64,000 nucleotides of DNA. It comes from Ampelocalamus luodianensis. Its lineage: Eukaryota; Streptophyta; Magnoliopsida; Poales; Poaceae. The stretch spans positions 1,602,033-1,666,032 of the forward strand of contig CM070623.1 of NCBI GenBank assembly GCA_036346255.1, read 5' to 3'. A program made the translations under genes and the position numbers. The notes below the pieces were generated by a model. It had not been told where the DNA came from and ran no database searches. It saw only the letters and a list, made by a program, of their open reading frames with translations. Positions 53,071-64,000 of this stretch are shown here, piece by piece. The number at the start of each line of letters is the position of its first letter. The first letter of the stretch is position 1.

Positions 53071-56000
53071 TGTGGGGACCCCGGTAATTATCTCCATAAG
53101 ACCGAGATTAGACAAGGTCTTAGGGACATAATTACGGGTCTCCGGTAAATGAATTCCAATTTAATTCTATCCAAGTGAGAGGCTTGGCGAATACTGAGCC
53201 TCAACGATCATGCGCGCTGCTCCCTTGCGGCGCTACATGATTGTCGATTCTCCTCGATTGACACTACACTTGGTGAGTTAAATGGGAATTCATCAACAAC
53301 AGTATGACATATATTGGCTCCCAAGATCAACGACCAATATACTCATACCCTCATCCAACGTTGATTACATCCATACAACGCATACAACAAGAGATAAGCG
53401 GACATACTACATAATAGTTAAGGTCTGACTTATTACAAGCGGCCGACCGGCCAAATTTAAAGTAGAGTATCAAGTGGCAGCGGAATTAAATAGATAAAGC
53501 AAAAGACCAGCGATGGTATGCCCATCACCCATCGGCAACCATTGGGGTTAAATGGCGACACACTACTCATTAGTGTCACCCAAGTCAACACTAGCGAGAT
53601 CATCATAATCATAACCTTTGTCACTGAAAAGGCCGACAAACATCAGGTGAGTACAAGTGTACTCATAAGTCTTACACAAATAAAAATAGTTATGCATAAG
53701 GGTCATTCAAAGGATGGCTCATATTGGTTTAGTTTTGCGAAAGAGACGCAACAATTAACATCCTACACATACTAGTTTTCATGTGCCCATTTAAAAATCA
53801 GATTTGAAGTAGAAGTAAAACATGTAGTAAAGCATTTGTTGATAAACAATTGAATCATACCAAGACCAAAGTGGCAGCCCACTTGATGTACTAAACACAT
53901 GAACAACCCGTTCATGGCGAATACCAAGTTTAACCATAATTTTAATTAAAAGTCTAACAATAGCGACCACAAATTTCAAGCGGTGCGTCCATAACAGTGG
54001 ACACGGCTATTCGAATAGATTTATACCTGCGGGGTGTACTACTTTACCCACCGACTTGATTAGCCCGTAAGCCTCCGGAGGCCTCGAAATAGCACACTTC
54101 CTATGGTATGCCGTGGGTAAATCAAGATCAGATCATTTTCAGCAAGAAAGCCCCATTGGGCTAAGTCCCCCTTGTGAGATGGTTCCTTGCCTAGTACAAG
54201 CGTCGATAGCACTTGCTAGGGGCTCACAAGTTATATTGGAAATACCGAGTGCAATCAAAACCAAAAGAATTGGTGCTCACTTGCACACTATAAAGGATTA
54301 CATCGGCTCCTCAAAGAACATAGGATTTCACGGTCGCTATGCCCCTTACACCACCAAGGACTTAACACAATAAAACCCTCCCCTACTTAACCATCGGCAC
54401 CCATACACGCGTGTGGCAACACGAGTGTTGCTTGAACGATAGGTACCCAAAGTTCGGTCCTCAATTGTCGGACAAGTCCTTCCACTTACCCAATGCTCGT
54501 GCACAAAGCACCATCACTAACCAACACTTGTCGGACCAAATCTCATTTAAAAATGACAAAGTTTAACTCATAAAACAGCTACAAAGATCTGAAGTAAAAA
54601 CATAAAGTAAGAGTTATGTGTATCCCAAAACCGCGGGTTATTCAGACGATCGAACTACCGTATCTAGACTTGCATGGCTAAGCAATTCTATAACCCATAA
54701 TTCACACATCCTGTCTTAAGCATATAGGGGTTGGCATAATTCAAGATTAACCTCAAGCATAGGACATAACTAAACTATACATCACAAAAATATTGACATA
54801 ATCAAAATAGCATGCAAGCAATTATCATTGCACTACCTTAACCAAAACTGGGATCAAATATGATGCAAAAGAAAGTTCAAATGATGCTTGCCTTGCTGGT
54901 ATAGTAGCTGCTCGCTCTCAGTAGCGTAAGTGTCGATATCAATATGCTCGGGATCTATATAATTATAACATCAAATAAATACCGAGAAAACAACTCAAAA
55001 ATCAAAATGCTCAAAAATGTATTATTTTTCTACAGTAGTTAGGTCATGATTTTAAATGATCTTTGGTGAAAGAATTATTTCATTTGGAGTTATGAATTGG
55101 AAGTTATGCTATTTTGAATTTCAGGTTTCATTAAACCTTAAATCATGTAATTTAATTATTTGGCCAAAATTTGTAGAACAGTGGTGGGGTAAAGGATTAC
55201 ATAGGTAAATAGGTAATATTAATACAAGTTCAGAATAGTTGAGTTTGTCCCATTTGGAGTTCTTATTATTTAGTTATTGATTTTCAAAGTTATCAGCCTT
55301 TTATAGTATAAAAATAATGGAGTTAAGGAGTATATTCTCCCAAAATAGTTTCTGTGACAGAGGTAACATGGAGACCATTTTAGAATTAAGTTCACTGAAA
55401 ATGAAAATTATCAAAAGTGGTCTCACTTGTCTTTGGAGCTTCAATAATTACTTATGCATTTTAAAGATTTGATCCATTTTCCCATTGTAGATATAATGAT
55501 TTTAATGAATAAATTTCCAATTAAAGCCCTCTGCTACAGAGACAGGTATGAAACCAATTTTTATAGGAAGTCCATTAAGAATGTAAATTTTCAGAAGTGG
55601 TTTCATTCAATTTGGAGTTGAAATGAATTTGATATGCAATTTAGAAGTTATACATACTTTTCAGTGTGCAAATTAACTGATTTCGAATTTCATAAAGTAT
55701 TTAATACTTTTACTACCGGCCACGCGCTAGCGCGATCGTTGACGGCGGGGCGGTCGGGCTTGACCAGTCAAGCGACTTAGCTCGGCGGAACAAGCGGCGT
55801 ATTTCCAGATTACGTTTTCAAACAATCAAAACGAAAACTCGTGCTGAGCAAGCTAGGAGTGCGTTTTCCCTCAGGTGAAAACATGTTTAACGAAATGTGC
55901 ATCCACTTAGACTAACCTAGGGCCCACAAGTCAGTGACTCTAAACCTCACTAAGCCACGTCATTAGATTAAGCTAATCCGGCAATTACACTGTTTTCGAT

Positions 56001-57698
56001 TGTCAAAACCGACAACAGTGCCGGGCTCTGCCGCGGCGTTGCCGCACTCGCCGGCGGCGAGGGAAGGATGGAGAGCGCGGTGTACCAGCTAAAACGGAAG
56101 GACATTAGTGAGAGCTACCTTCCGGTGGTGGCTTTGCCGGTGAAGAGGCACGGTGGCGCGCGGCGGCAGTCGGCGGAGGAGGAGGACACGGTGGCGAGGA
56201 TCTCGGCGGAACCACCCCGAGGCAAATGGGTGCTGGATCTACACTCCTGGGGTTCAAACGACCCTGAGGAGAAGGCACGGGGACCAAAGGTCTTCGTGTT
56301 CAACTCCGGCGGCAAGAATCAGCGGCGGAGCAGAGGGGGTCACCGCGGCGGGGTGTTACGAGAGCAGAAAGAACAATGTGAGGTGGGAGTAGAATCGGGG
56401 CACCCATGAGGCGGTCCGAAGGAGGAATGGGTGAGGAGCTCACCGTGCGATGTCGGGAAGAAGGCGAGCTCTCACGGCCGTGGATTTGAAAACTAGAATT
56501 CCTGAGCTCCTGTGCATAATCCAAACAAATGAGTTGAGGTTTTACTCCTTAGATCCTAGCACACGAAATGATGCGCAAGAAGTGGGAAAATCTCACGAGA
56601 GGCGAAGATGACACGGAGTGTCCTTTGGGCGTGCTCTGGAGCTTGGTGAGCACGAGGTGAAACAGAGGCTACTGGCGAATCTGGTGAGGTTAGCTAAAAT
56701 AGAAAAGGCATTGATCACGAGGCGATCGGAACCAAGCGGAGGAAGCTTACGGCGAGGGAGCAGGGAGGGCTTCCTTCCTCACCACCAGAGGGAAAGTGAG
56801 GAAGAAAGGGATGCCGAAGGGTATTATGCGGGAAGAAGGCGGAGTGAAGGCGGCGAGAGCGGGCGGCTCGAGGATAGGCCAGCGGACGGTGGATTGCGGC
56901 GTCCACTGCGCGTGGAAGAGATCGCGGCGCGTGGAGCTCGGTTCTGCGCGCGTCGAGAGGAGGAAGACGACTCCGGCAGTGGGTCCGACTTGCAGCGACT
57001 TCGGTGGCCTTGGCGGGCGGGGTTTAAGTGAATTGGCGCGCGCGTTGGATCTCGGAGGATGGCTCAGTTAAAGGATACGATCGGAAGAGGTCGAAGTGGT
57101 AGCGATCCGGGCCATCGATTTCTCATCGGACGATCGACCTCGCTCGGGTTGGCGCGGTGCGCTTAGGGGTTAGGTCTAGCGGAGGTGCGGTCGAACGCAG
57201 GTGGGCTCGAGCCCAAGCTACGATATTAGGTTTTATTTGATTTGGTTTGACCGTGAAGCAAATGGGTTTGACCGAGGCTTAAAATATAGAAATAAATTTC
57301 TATAAATTATGAAATAATTTGTGAGGGTTCTTGGGATGATATAGTTCCCATAAAAATTACGAAACCCTACTGTTCACATTAAAATTTGAGACATTTAAAT
57401 TCAAACAGGTTGTATGTCTATGAATGTTGTTTGAATTTTAATTAGGTTCAAACTAGTCCCAAAAATTTTGCAAAAATTATATTAATTCATGATAATTACT
57501 TTAGTATTTGAATAAATTGGTTCCAGATGATGATCAAAACTTTTTATTACTGATTTGAATTGAAATTCAAACTTTGAAGGGTATGTTCATGTTTTTAACA
57601 GATTTTCCAAGTGCAATACATTATGAAATGATTTGAATTTGATAACGCATGTTAGTGAAATACATATTAATCCAATTTAATTAGTTGGGGCTGTGACA
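53071..57698 (-). repeat. 3' LTR of element A (4628 bp)
   Basis: The plus strand runs from TGTGGGGACCCCGG to GGGGCTGTGACA. The first 400 bp recur at 63602-64000. It aligns in reverse with solo LTR C. A GC-rich part at 55700-57200 has ORFs on both strands (for example 56068-56409 and 56618-57031) that I regard as compositional, because LTR C shows no conserved frame there. Confidence 0.9.
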
Positions 57699-57714
57699 AA
57701 CCTCCCCCCCTTAC
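57699..57714 (-). other. Polypurine tract of element A
   Basis: AACCTCCCCCCCTTAC on the plus strand; a G-rich purine run on the minus strand adjoining the 3' LTR. Confidence 0.8.
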
Positions 57715-57828
57715 AAAAGATCTCGACCCGAGATCTGGGTGGAGAAGAATTAGGAAGTTTTCATTAGAAGTTATAATTTACGTTGTCTTGATTTCCTTCA
57801 AAGATAGTGCTGACATGTTATAAGTATA

Positions 57829-59154
57829 CTATAAGAATGGATTTTTACATTGATATGTTTTACCTTTCCTTTCTTGATACGATGACACTTCAGGTAGAGA
57901 AGAGGTCTGGATATGCTGCTCGCATCCGGTCTTCACGTTCCCAAGTCGCTTCATTCTCCGTGTGGTTGCTCCATTGAACCTTGACGAACTTGATGTTATG
58001 ATTCCTAGTCTTACGCTCGGTTTCTTCGAGGATACGAATCGGGCTCTCTCGATAAGATAGATCGGGTTGCAAGTCGAGTTTATCCAACTCGGTTGCTTCC
58101 GCGGGACTCGAAGACATTTCTTGAGTTGGGAGACATGGAAGGCGTTATGCGCGTCGAGAGGCGATGGTGGCAACTCCAACTGGTATGCCACCGATCCCAA
58201 CTTAGCTAGAATACGGAAAGGTCCAATATAGCGAGGTGCTAATTTGCCTTTGATTTGGAAACGACAAACTCCTTTCATAGGAGAGACTTTAAGATAAACA
58301 TGATCGTCCACTTCGAAACTCAACTCGCGACGACGACGGTCGGCATATGACTTCTGACGTGATTGAGCCGTCCTAAGTCGTTCGCGAATGACACGAACTT
58401 GTTCTTCAGCATCTTCCACCAAGGTTGGGCCATAAAATGGCCTCTCCCCGGCTTCGGACCAGTTCAAAGGTGTTCTACAAGCTCTCCCATACAATGCTTC
58501 GAAGGGTGACATTTGAATGCTTGATTGGAAACTATTGTTGTAGGAGAACTCCGCAAACGATAAACATTTTTCCCAACTATCGCTGTAGGACAACACGCAA
58601 GCCCGGAGAAGATCTTCCAAAACTTGGTTTACCCTCTCAGTTTGTCCATCTGTTTGCGGGTGATAAGTAGAGCTAAAAGATAGGCTGGTCCCCATCGCTT
58701 TATGTAAACATTCCCAGAAATAGGATGTGAATTGAGGGCCTCTATCAGAAACTATCACCTTTGGAACACCGTGGAGACAAACAATTCTTGCAATGTAAAG
58801 CTCTGCTAACTTGTCCCCACGGTAGATGGTCTTGACAGGAATGAAGTGAGTAACCTTCGTCAAACGGTCTACAATTACTCATATAGAATCAAATCCAGCT
58901 TTAGTTCTAGGAAGGCCGGTGATAAAATCCATACCAACTTCTTCCCATTTCCACTGGGGAATGGGTAGGGGATCTAGAGTACCAGCTGGCTTCAAGTGCT
59001 CAGCCTTAACTCTTTGACATAGATCGCACTCGGCCACATACTGCGCAATGTTTTGCTTCATTCGGCTCCACCACAGTTTCTTTTTCAAATCTTGATACAT
59101 TTTTGTACTCCTGGTGGATAGAAATTTTGAGTTATGAGCCTCCTTGAGAATCAA
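57829..59154 (-). pseudogene. Integrase with chromodomain, element A
   Basis: Reading from 59154: zinc-binding N terminus (KEAHNSKF, CDLCQRVK). The core has GMDFITGLPRTKAG (first catalytic Asp), VSDRGPQFTSYFW (second Asp, about 58770) and GQTERVNQVLED (Glu). Then come the GPY/F-type region KGKLAPRYIGPFRIL and FHVSQLKKCLRV. A stop replaces Trp in SI(W)VIVDRL at about 58880. A frameshift near 58080 leads to the frame 58117-57890, which reads SPIRILEETERKTRNHNI, VKVQWSNHTENEATWERED, a chromodomain. In this family it directs insertion to heterochromatin. Confidence 0.9.
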
Positions 59155-59159
59155 TTCTC

Positions 59160-60062
59160 TCAGCGGTGATCAAGCAGTACCACCATACGGTTTCCAAACC
59201 ATAGAGTACCTTGTGCATCTTGCTTAAAACATTTAGCCTTGCCTCGTTTCATTAGTTCTAAAATTTTAGCCACTTCGCATCGGTTTTAGGCTTCTCTAAT
59301 CTGGTCCTCAAGCGTGCAAGTCACCTTTGGGCTGCAAGCGAACCTTCTTCAACTATCTCCGGTGTAGGCTTTGCAATGCGGCACATAAGCTGCGAGAAAA
59401 GGAGTTCTGACAAGCATTGCATTGAGATTTTACGCTCAATGCGTCGGCCACTACATTAGCCTTCCCCGGATGATAATGGAGTCCCATATCATAATCTTTA
59501 ATCAACTCAAGCCATCTTCTTTGTCTCAAGTTCAGGTCGGCTTGGGTGAAAATATATTTAAGGCTCTTATGGTGGTGCGGATCTACTTAGCGATTACCGA
59601 TGAGGTAATGTCGCCAAATCTTCAAGGCATGAACTACAACCGCGAGCTCTAGGTCGTGTGTGGGATAATTGGCCTCATGGGGCCTCAATTGCCTCGTCGT
59701 GAGCCACCACTCGGCCGTCTTGCATAAACACACAACCGAGCCCATGGCGAGATGCATCCTGATGAGATATCAAAGCTCTTATGAATGCAGCGGAACAAGT
59801 GCAGGAGCTTCATGGGGCATTCTTTCAGGGTTTGGAAGCTTTGCTCGCACTCTGCTGTCCACTCAAATTTCTTTTCTTTCTTTAGTAGTTGGGTCATAGG
59901 CTTCGCGATTTTTGAGAAATTCTTGATGAACCTACGGTAGTACCCCGCAAGTCCAAGAAAACTACGAATGTCGGTGACGCTTTTGGGTTGCTTCCACTCA
60001 AGGACATCTCGTACCTTACTAGGATCAACAGCGACACCGCCTTTAGATAGGATATGACCCAA
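59160..60062 (-). pseudogene. RT connection and RNase H of element A (degenerate)
   Basis: The frame from 60062 reads GHILSKGGVAVDPSKVRDVL, WKQPKSVTDIRSFLGLAGYY and RRFIKNFSKIAKPMTQLLKK, then FEWTAECEQSFQTLK (RNase H start). After about 59830 the frame is lost. The plus-strand stretch 59420-59680 still aligns in other frames with the RNase H end (LTYHPGKAN-type block near 59450), but with several shifts. Confidence 0.8.
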
Positions 60063-60087
60063 GAAACTAACCTCTCGAAGCCAAAAC

Positions 60088-60760
60088 TCACATTTCTGAA
60101 TTTGGCGTCCAGCTGATGGTGGCGAAGTTTTCTAACACAAGCCTCAAATGTTGCTCGTGCTCGAGATCAGACTTAGAGTAGATAAGGATATCATCGATGA
60201 AAACCACTACAAACTGATCCAAGTACTCCATGAACACCGAATTCATGAGGTTCATGAAATAAGCTGGGGCATTGGTCAAACCAAAGGACATGACCGTGTA
60301 CTCGTCTGAGCCAGTAACGAGTAGAGAAGGCGGTCTTGGAATATCCTCGGTTCTAACTTTAATCGATGGTAGCCTAACCTCAAGTCAATTTTGGAGAACA
60401 CAGGCTCCACTAAGCTGGTCAAATAGGTCATCAATCCGCGAGCGAATACTTGTTCTTGATGGTGACCTCATTCAGCGGACGATAGTCAACACACATCCGT
60501 AGACTCTTGTCTTTCTTCTTGACAAAGAGAGCGGGCATCCCCAAGGCGAGGAGCTAGGCCTGATGAAACCCTTATCTTGTAACTCCTTAAGTTGTTCTTT
60601 CAATTCAGCTAGCTCATTGGCGGCATCCGTCTGGCATTTTGAGATGGGCGCGATGCAGGTGCAAGCTCAATGACAAACTCTACTTCTCGGTCGGGGCATG
60701 CAGAAGTTCTTGAGGAACACATCGGGATACTCACTCACTATTGGTACCTCCTCTATCTTG
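60088..60760 (-). pseudogene. Reverse transcriptase of element A (broken)
   Basis: The frame 60291-60088 has MSFGLTNAPAYFMNLMNSVF and FIDDILIYSKSDLEHEQHL; FIDD is the catalytic pair near 60190. Right of it, frames are shifted repeatedly, but MRMCVDYR-type and KGFIRPS-type blocks are recognisable around 60490 and 60560. Confidence 0.85.
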
Positions 60761-60779
60761 AGGAGGTACTCGCCTCTAA

Positions 60780-61190
60780 AGCATAAAGGTGAGAACTACC
60801 CACTAAAGGTGCAAAGACTACTGGATCCGAGTCCTCGCTAGTCATTGAAATAGACCATTGGGCACAATCAATCTTCCACGATTCTTAGATAACCAATCCA
60901 TCCCTAAGATAACATCGATGCCCACTGAACTTATCACTATTAAGTTTGCTAAAAGTTAACATTTTGTATTTCAATTTTTACGTCCCTGCAGACTTGATCG
61001 GCGTAGAAAACCGACCCCGGGACTGAATATGATAAGGTGGGTGTAGTGTATGTATCTTGAATTGGATAATTTCAGCATACTCGTTTTTAATAAATGAATG
61101 AGATGCTCCAGAATCAAATAAAACCGATGCAGGACATGAATTAACAAGTAATGTACCTAGCACGACGTCAGTTGCGTCGATCGCCTCCTC
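60780..61190 (-). pseudogene. Aspartic protease of element A
   Basis: SCPASVLFDSGASHSFIKNE (about 61150-61095) carries the intact D-S-G active site. The GMDWL-type second block is near 60890, in a shifted frame. Confidence 0.8.
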
Positions 61191-62330
61191 TGCGAGGCGT
61201 GGTTGGCGCGACCACGTGCATCTTTGGGTGGAGTAGGTGCTGCTCTCTGTGGTGGTGGCGGTGGCCTCATTGAGCCGAGGGCTGGTGGCGGCCCGAGCGG
61301 TACGTCGGGCATCCTCATTTGGCGAGCGAGCATGCTGCAAGCATAGTGGCCACAGCGGCCTGATGGAAACAAATAACGCCGGGCTTGTATGCCCGCCGTC
61401 TGTGGTCTCTGGCCCCATTGTCTTCTGAGCTGCCGGTGGAGAAGGTCGTGGAGGTGCCACAGGAGACCTCGATAGTCTTGGCCCGGGGCACAAGGTGCTG
61501 AGGTAGTCTGGCGTGGCTAGGGAAAGCGCCACTCGCCACTGCCGTCGAAAGGCCTTCCTCCTCTTCCTCGACTCATCCTTTGTCATGCTCTCATGCTCCA
61601 CCACTATCGCCTTGTTGACCGGATCTTTGAAACTCCACGAAATCATGTGCAGCTAAGACAAGCGCAACTCCTCGGCGATCCATGGAAGAACTCGTTCGGC
61701 GACGGCGTCAGTCGAGGCGTCGTCGGAGCATACAGCCAAGTAGTTGAAATCATCAGGTACCAGTGGTGTCCTCCGCCCCTGTCTCAAGGCAAGGCTGCTG
61801 CTGCTGATAAGCGGCCTCCCTCAGTATATGGGCCTCTCGGGCGCGTCCACGAACTCGTCCCAAGTCGGGGCGTGACCGGTGAGCTGCATGGCGAATAACT
61901 ATCCCACCACGCTGCCGCGCCTTTTAGTGATAGGCGGCAAAAAACTCTCTCAACTCCGGTACACTGCGCAATGTTCAGCTTCTTCTCAATGTTGTGCAGC
62001 CGGTCCTCTGCCTCCATCGGTGCTTGCTTTGCGCAAATGTCGGAGGTTGGTCATTGGAACTCAGCGAGACCTCCGGGCCTTCGGTGCGAGGCAGCCCCTC
62101 TGTCGAGCAGGAGGCTGGGCGGTGTTGCGCACGATCGCCTCAAGCATCGGTGCGGTCCATCCGGTTGCGCTCAATCATCATCATAAACTTCGACCATGGA
62201 TGGCGGCGGAGGAGCACCTCCTCAAGCGGTCCACCTCTTTGGGGCGGCTGAGAGAGGGCTCGCCATGCGGGCAATTTCTTTGGGATGGTTGTCCCTGATC
62301 GTAGAAATCGCTTAGAGGTGCTAGGCGTGG
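61191..62330 (-). pseudogene. gag of element A (frameshifted)
   Basis: Pieces: RLHNIEKKLNIAQCTGVERV and LKGAAAWWDSYSP (62000-61880; gag capsid motif with WWDSY), then KDPVNKAIVVEHESMTKDES (about 61625), and a Pro-rich linker up to protease. The expected zinc knuckle near 61350-61310 is not in a clean frame. The N-terminal part at 62330-62100 includes EVLLRHPWSKFMMM in a shifted frame. Confidence 0.75.
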
Positions 62331-62640
62331 TGCCCTAGATGGGGATGGGAGCCTCTGCGCGCAAGGCTCTGATCGCGTAGTCGGTCTGTCATCTGTATTG
62401 GACAAGGATGGTTAGTAATTAAGACAAAGCCATTACTTGGCTATACATGCACAATCAATATCAAAGAGCAAGAAAATTGTAACATCAAATGGAACACCAA
62501 ACATTAAGCAACATAAAACCAATTCGATACAATTCCGTACATAAGCATAGCGCTGCGAACTTAAGATTACAAGCGAAATAGTAGTGTGCGCAAATAAAAC
62601 ATAACGGTTTGACATCTACTACCTATTACATAAACCTAAG
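62331..62640 (-). other. AT-rich spacer between gag and the leader reading frame of element A
   Basis: It has no reading frame of note on the minus strand. The plus strand is rich in AACATAAAACC/AAGCATAGC words. Confidence 0.5.
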
Positions 62641-63425
62641 GATATAAGCTCAAACATAGAGCTCTACGCCCTAATGCCTAGATATTATTCGGTCAAAATT
62701 CACGGAAATTCGTCGAAAGATGTGCCCGGGGATCGGTATCATCGGGGTCCCTAGATTAGGAAGACGCAAGGGTGATCCTATGGCGTTCATATGACCTTCC
62801 ACCATGGGCGGCGGCAATGTCTGGCCTTGAGAAAGATAAGGGAGATCATATTAGTGCCATATAGCACCTCGGGATGAATGAGCCTCATGTCATGCATGAG
62901 CCTTAAGTGCTCTGAGCTTCAATGAGGCAGCGTCGCGTCTCCCACAACTCATGCACCATGCGCGATGCATTTGATCCAAGATGTGCACGGTCTTGCGGTT
63001 TATCCGGACTGAGGTCTTCACCGAACTGGATCCTAGCAAGCGAGTTCACGTCCTAAGCGCGTGCGGCGCATCGGAAAATGATCATATGAAATTTGGGCTA
63101 ACTCGTCAGTCGTAGCGGAGGCGACTCATGGCCACCAAAGCCACCTCTTGTAACGCCATGGCCTCGAAGTGCCATGCGCTGGAAAGCGGTAAGTATGCTC
63201 CAGTGACTTGTCTAGCAATGATATCTATCAACGCCATAAACTCCTCCATTCACGGTCCTCGATCACGGCGGTAGATGGAATAAGTGGGCTGATATGTGAA
63301 GTTCGCCCTCCACATCATGTCTCGTGCAGCAGGGTATCCATGCACTTCTTGACTTGAGTTTCCCGGACAAGATGCTGAGGTTCATCTAAAGGCAAGAAGG
63401 CAAGGTAAGTTAGTTTCATAAACCA
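62641..63425 (-). pseudogene. Extra leader reading frame of element A, upstream of gag (broken)
   Basis: Reading leftward, pieces in shifting frames show balanced, protein-like composition: DEPQHLVRETQVKKCMDTLL (63388), DMMWRANFTYQPTYSIYRR (63318), FMALIDIIARQVTGAYLPLS and SAWHFEAMALQEVALVAMSR (63240-63120), DELAQISYDHFPMRRTRLGR (63110), IQFGEDLSPDKPQDRAHLGS and RMVHELWETRRCLIEAQST (63030-62905), then PMVEGHMNAIGSP (about 62805). I count at least three frame changes and several stops. It is not gag, pol or env-like to my eye. Some plant LTR elements are known to carry additional ORFs. Confidence 0.5.
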
Positions 63426-63582
63426 AAACAGGATCGGAGAGAAAAGATACTAAGATGGATAAGGAATAAAAGATATTCTTAACTTAGACTTCACGAAAGT
63501 AATTTGATAATTTCAAAATATTTTGACTCTAGAAGGCTTACTAACTCTAACGCCCGTGCTACCTCTAACCTCTGATCGGTAT

Positions 63583-63596
63583 GGCTCACGATACCA
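63583..63596 (-). other. Primer binding site of element A (altered)
   Basis: The minus strand reads TGGTATCGTGAGCC, five bases after the 5' LTR end. The tRNA-Met-type core TGGTATC is intact. After it GTGAGCC replaces the usual AGAGC. Confidence 0.7.
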
Positions 63597-63601
63597 GCAT
63601 T

Positions 63602-64000
63602 TGTAGGGACCGTAATTATCTCCATAAGACCGAGATTAGACAAGGTCTTAGGGACATAATTACTGGTCTCGATAAATAATTCAATTTAATTCTATCCAAG
63701 TGAGAGGCTTAGCGAATACTAGAGCCTCAACGATCATGCGCTGCTGCTCCCTTGCGGCGCTACATGATTGTCGATTCTCCCTCGATTGAAGCACTACACT
63801 TGGTGAGTTAAATGAAATTCATCAACAACGAGTATGACATATATTGGCTCCCAAGATCAACGACCAATATACTCATACCCTCATCCAGCGTTGATTACAT
63901 CCATACAACGCATACAACAAGAGATAAGCGGACATCTTGCATAATAGTTAAGGTCTGACTTATTACAAGCGGCCGATGGCCAAATTTAAAGTAGAGTATC
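63602..64000 (-). repeat. 5' LTR of element A, partial (end of LTR only)
   Basis: TGTAGGGACCGTAATTATCT at 63602 is the counterpart of 53071. The remaining 400 bp follow 53071-53470 with scattered differences, including small gaps. It continues beyond the window. Confidence 0.9.

Larger units (their letters stand above)
53071..64000 (-). mobile_element. Ty3/gypsy element A, Tekay/Del-type chromovirus, cut by window edge
   Basis: Minus-strand order, from right: partial 5' LTR, primer binding site, leader with an extra reading frame, gag, protease, RT, RNase H, integrase, chromodomain, polypurine tract and 3' LTR (4628 bp). The interior is 5.9 kb. Very long LTRs, integrase with chromodomain and the TGTCACAGCCCC LTR start fit the Tekay/Del lineage known in rice. 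All coding parts have stops or shifts. Confidence 0.9.

Noticed and set aside
56068..57031. Plus-strand ORFs of 113 and 137 codons
   Set aside because: They are GC-rich LTR A sequence, antisense to the element and not conserved in LTR C.
1..64000. A new defence, metabolic or regulatory gene system
   Set aside because: I looked for gene clusters, unusual enzyme sets and conserved novel ORFs on both strands. Everything with good support is transposable-element sequence or decayed host DNA.

Overview
This 64 kb window is plant nuclear DNA from a grass, most likely rice (Oryza). I base that on the Ty3/gypsy and Ty1/copia long terminal repeat (LTR) retrotransposons, an En/Spm (CACTA) transposon with TNP2-type transposase, tRNA-Met-type primer binding sites next to LTR ends, GC-rich LTRs and a short Tourist-like element. 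I found no intact host gene, no RNA gene and no microbial feature. The species call is an inference. Element letters below are my own labels.

Layout. 1-4904: 5' end of a minus-strand gypsy element (D): gag, leader and a 2.7 kb LTR. 4905-6549: host-like sequence with two copies of a block (R1, R2) that recurs at 14.5 kb (R3) and 48.5 kb (R4). 6550-8460: end of a CACTA element, an LTR fragment (I) with internal repeats, and one end of a probable MITE. 8998-9389: an unidentified minus-strand reading-frame fragment. 9390-11145: 5' part of a copia element (J), fused to a minus-strand gypsy element (E, 11146 to about 14490) that has lost its RNase H region. 14490-15790: R3, carrying a 282 bp Tourist-like MITE. 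17.2-23.0 kb: a decayed plus-strand copia element (K). 24.1-26.7 kb: gypsy LTR fragment H1.

From 26.6 to 48.5 kb the window is a four-layer nest. A second LTR fragment (H2) was split by a CACTA element (L, 26811-48191). L's second gene was split by a solo gypsy LTR of about 4.6 kb (C, 32256-45420). That LTR was split by a non-coding retroelement (G, 33610-42169) with 2.2 kb LTRs. Target-site duplications (TSDs) support each layer: TGT/CGT for L, TGGCT/TGGCG for C, and a perfect ATTTC for G.

48.5-52.0 kb: R4, then a GC-rich minus-strand region split by a 1.84 kb non-autonomous LTR element (F, perfect ATGGA TSD). 52060-64000: LTR B, and a minus-strand gypsy element of the Tekay/Del chromovirus type (A) inserted into it. 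A keeps a 4.6 kb 3' LTR, integrase with chromodomain, RT, protease, gag and the start of its 5' LTR. Between its gag and 5' LTR is a broken but protein-like extra reading frame.

All element genes seen here carry stops, frameshifts or deletions, so nothing looks autonomous as it stands. The value of the window lies in its insertion history and a few structural oddities: duplicated CACTA ends, a leader ORF, covarying LTR hairpins and microhomology deletions. I do not see a new defence or metabolic system.
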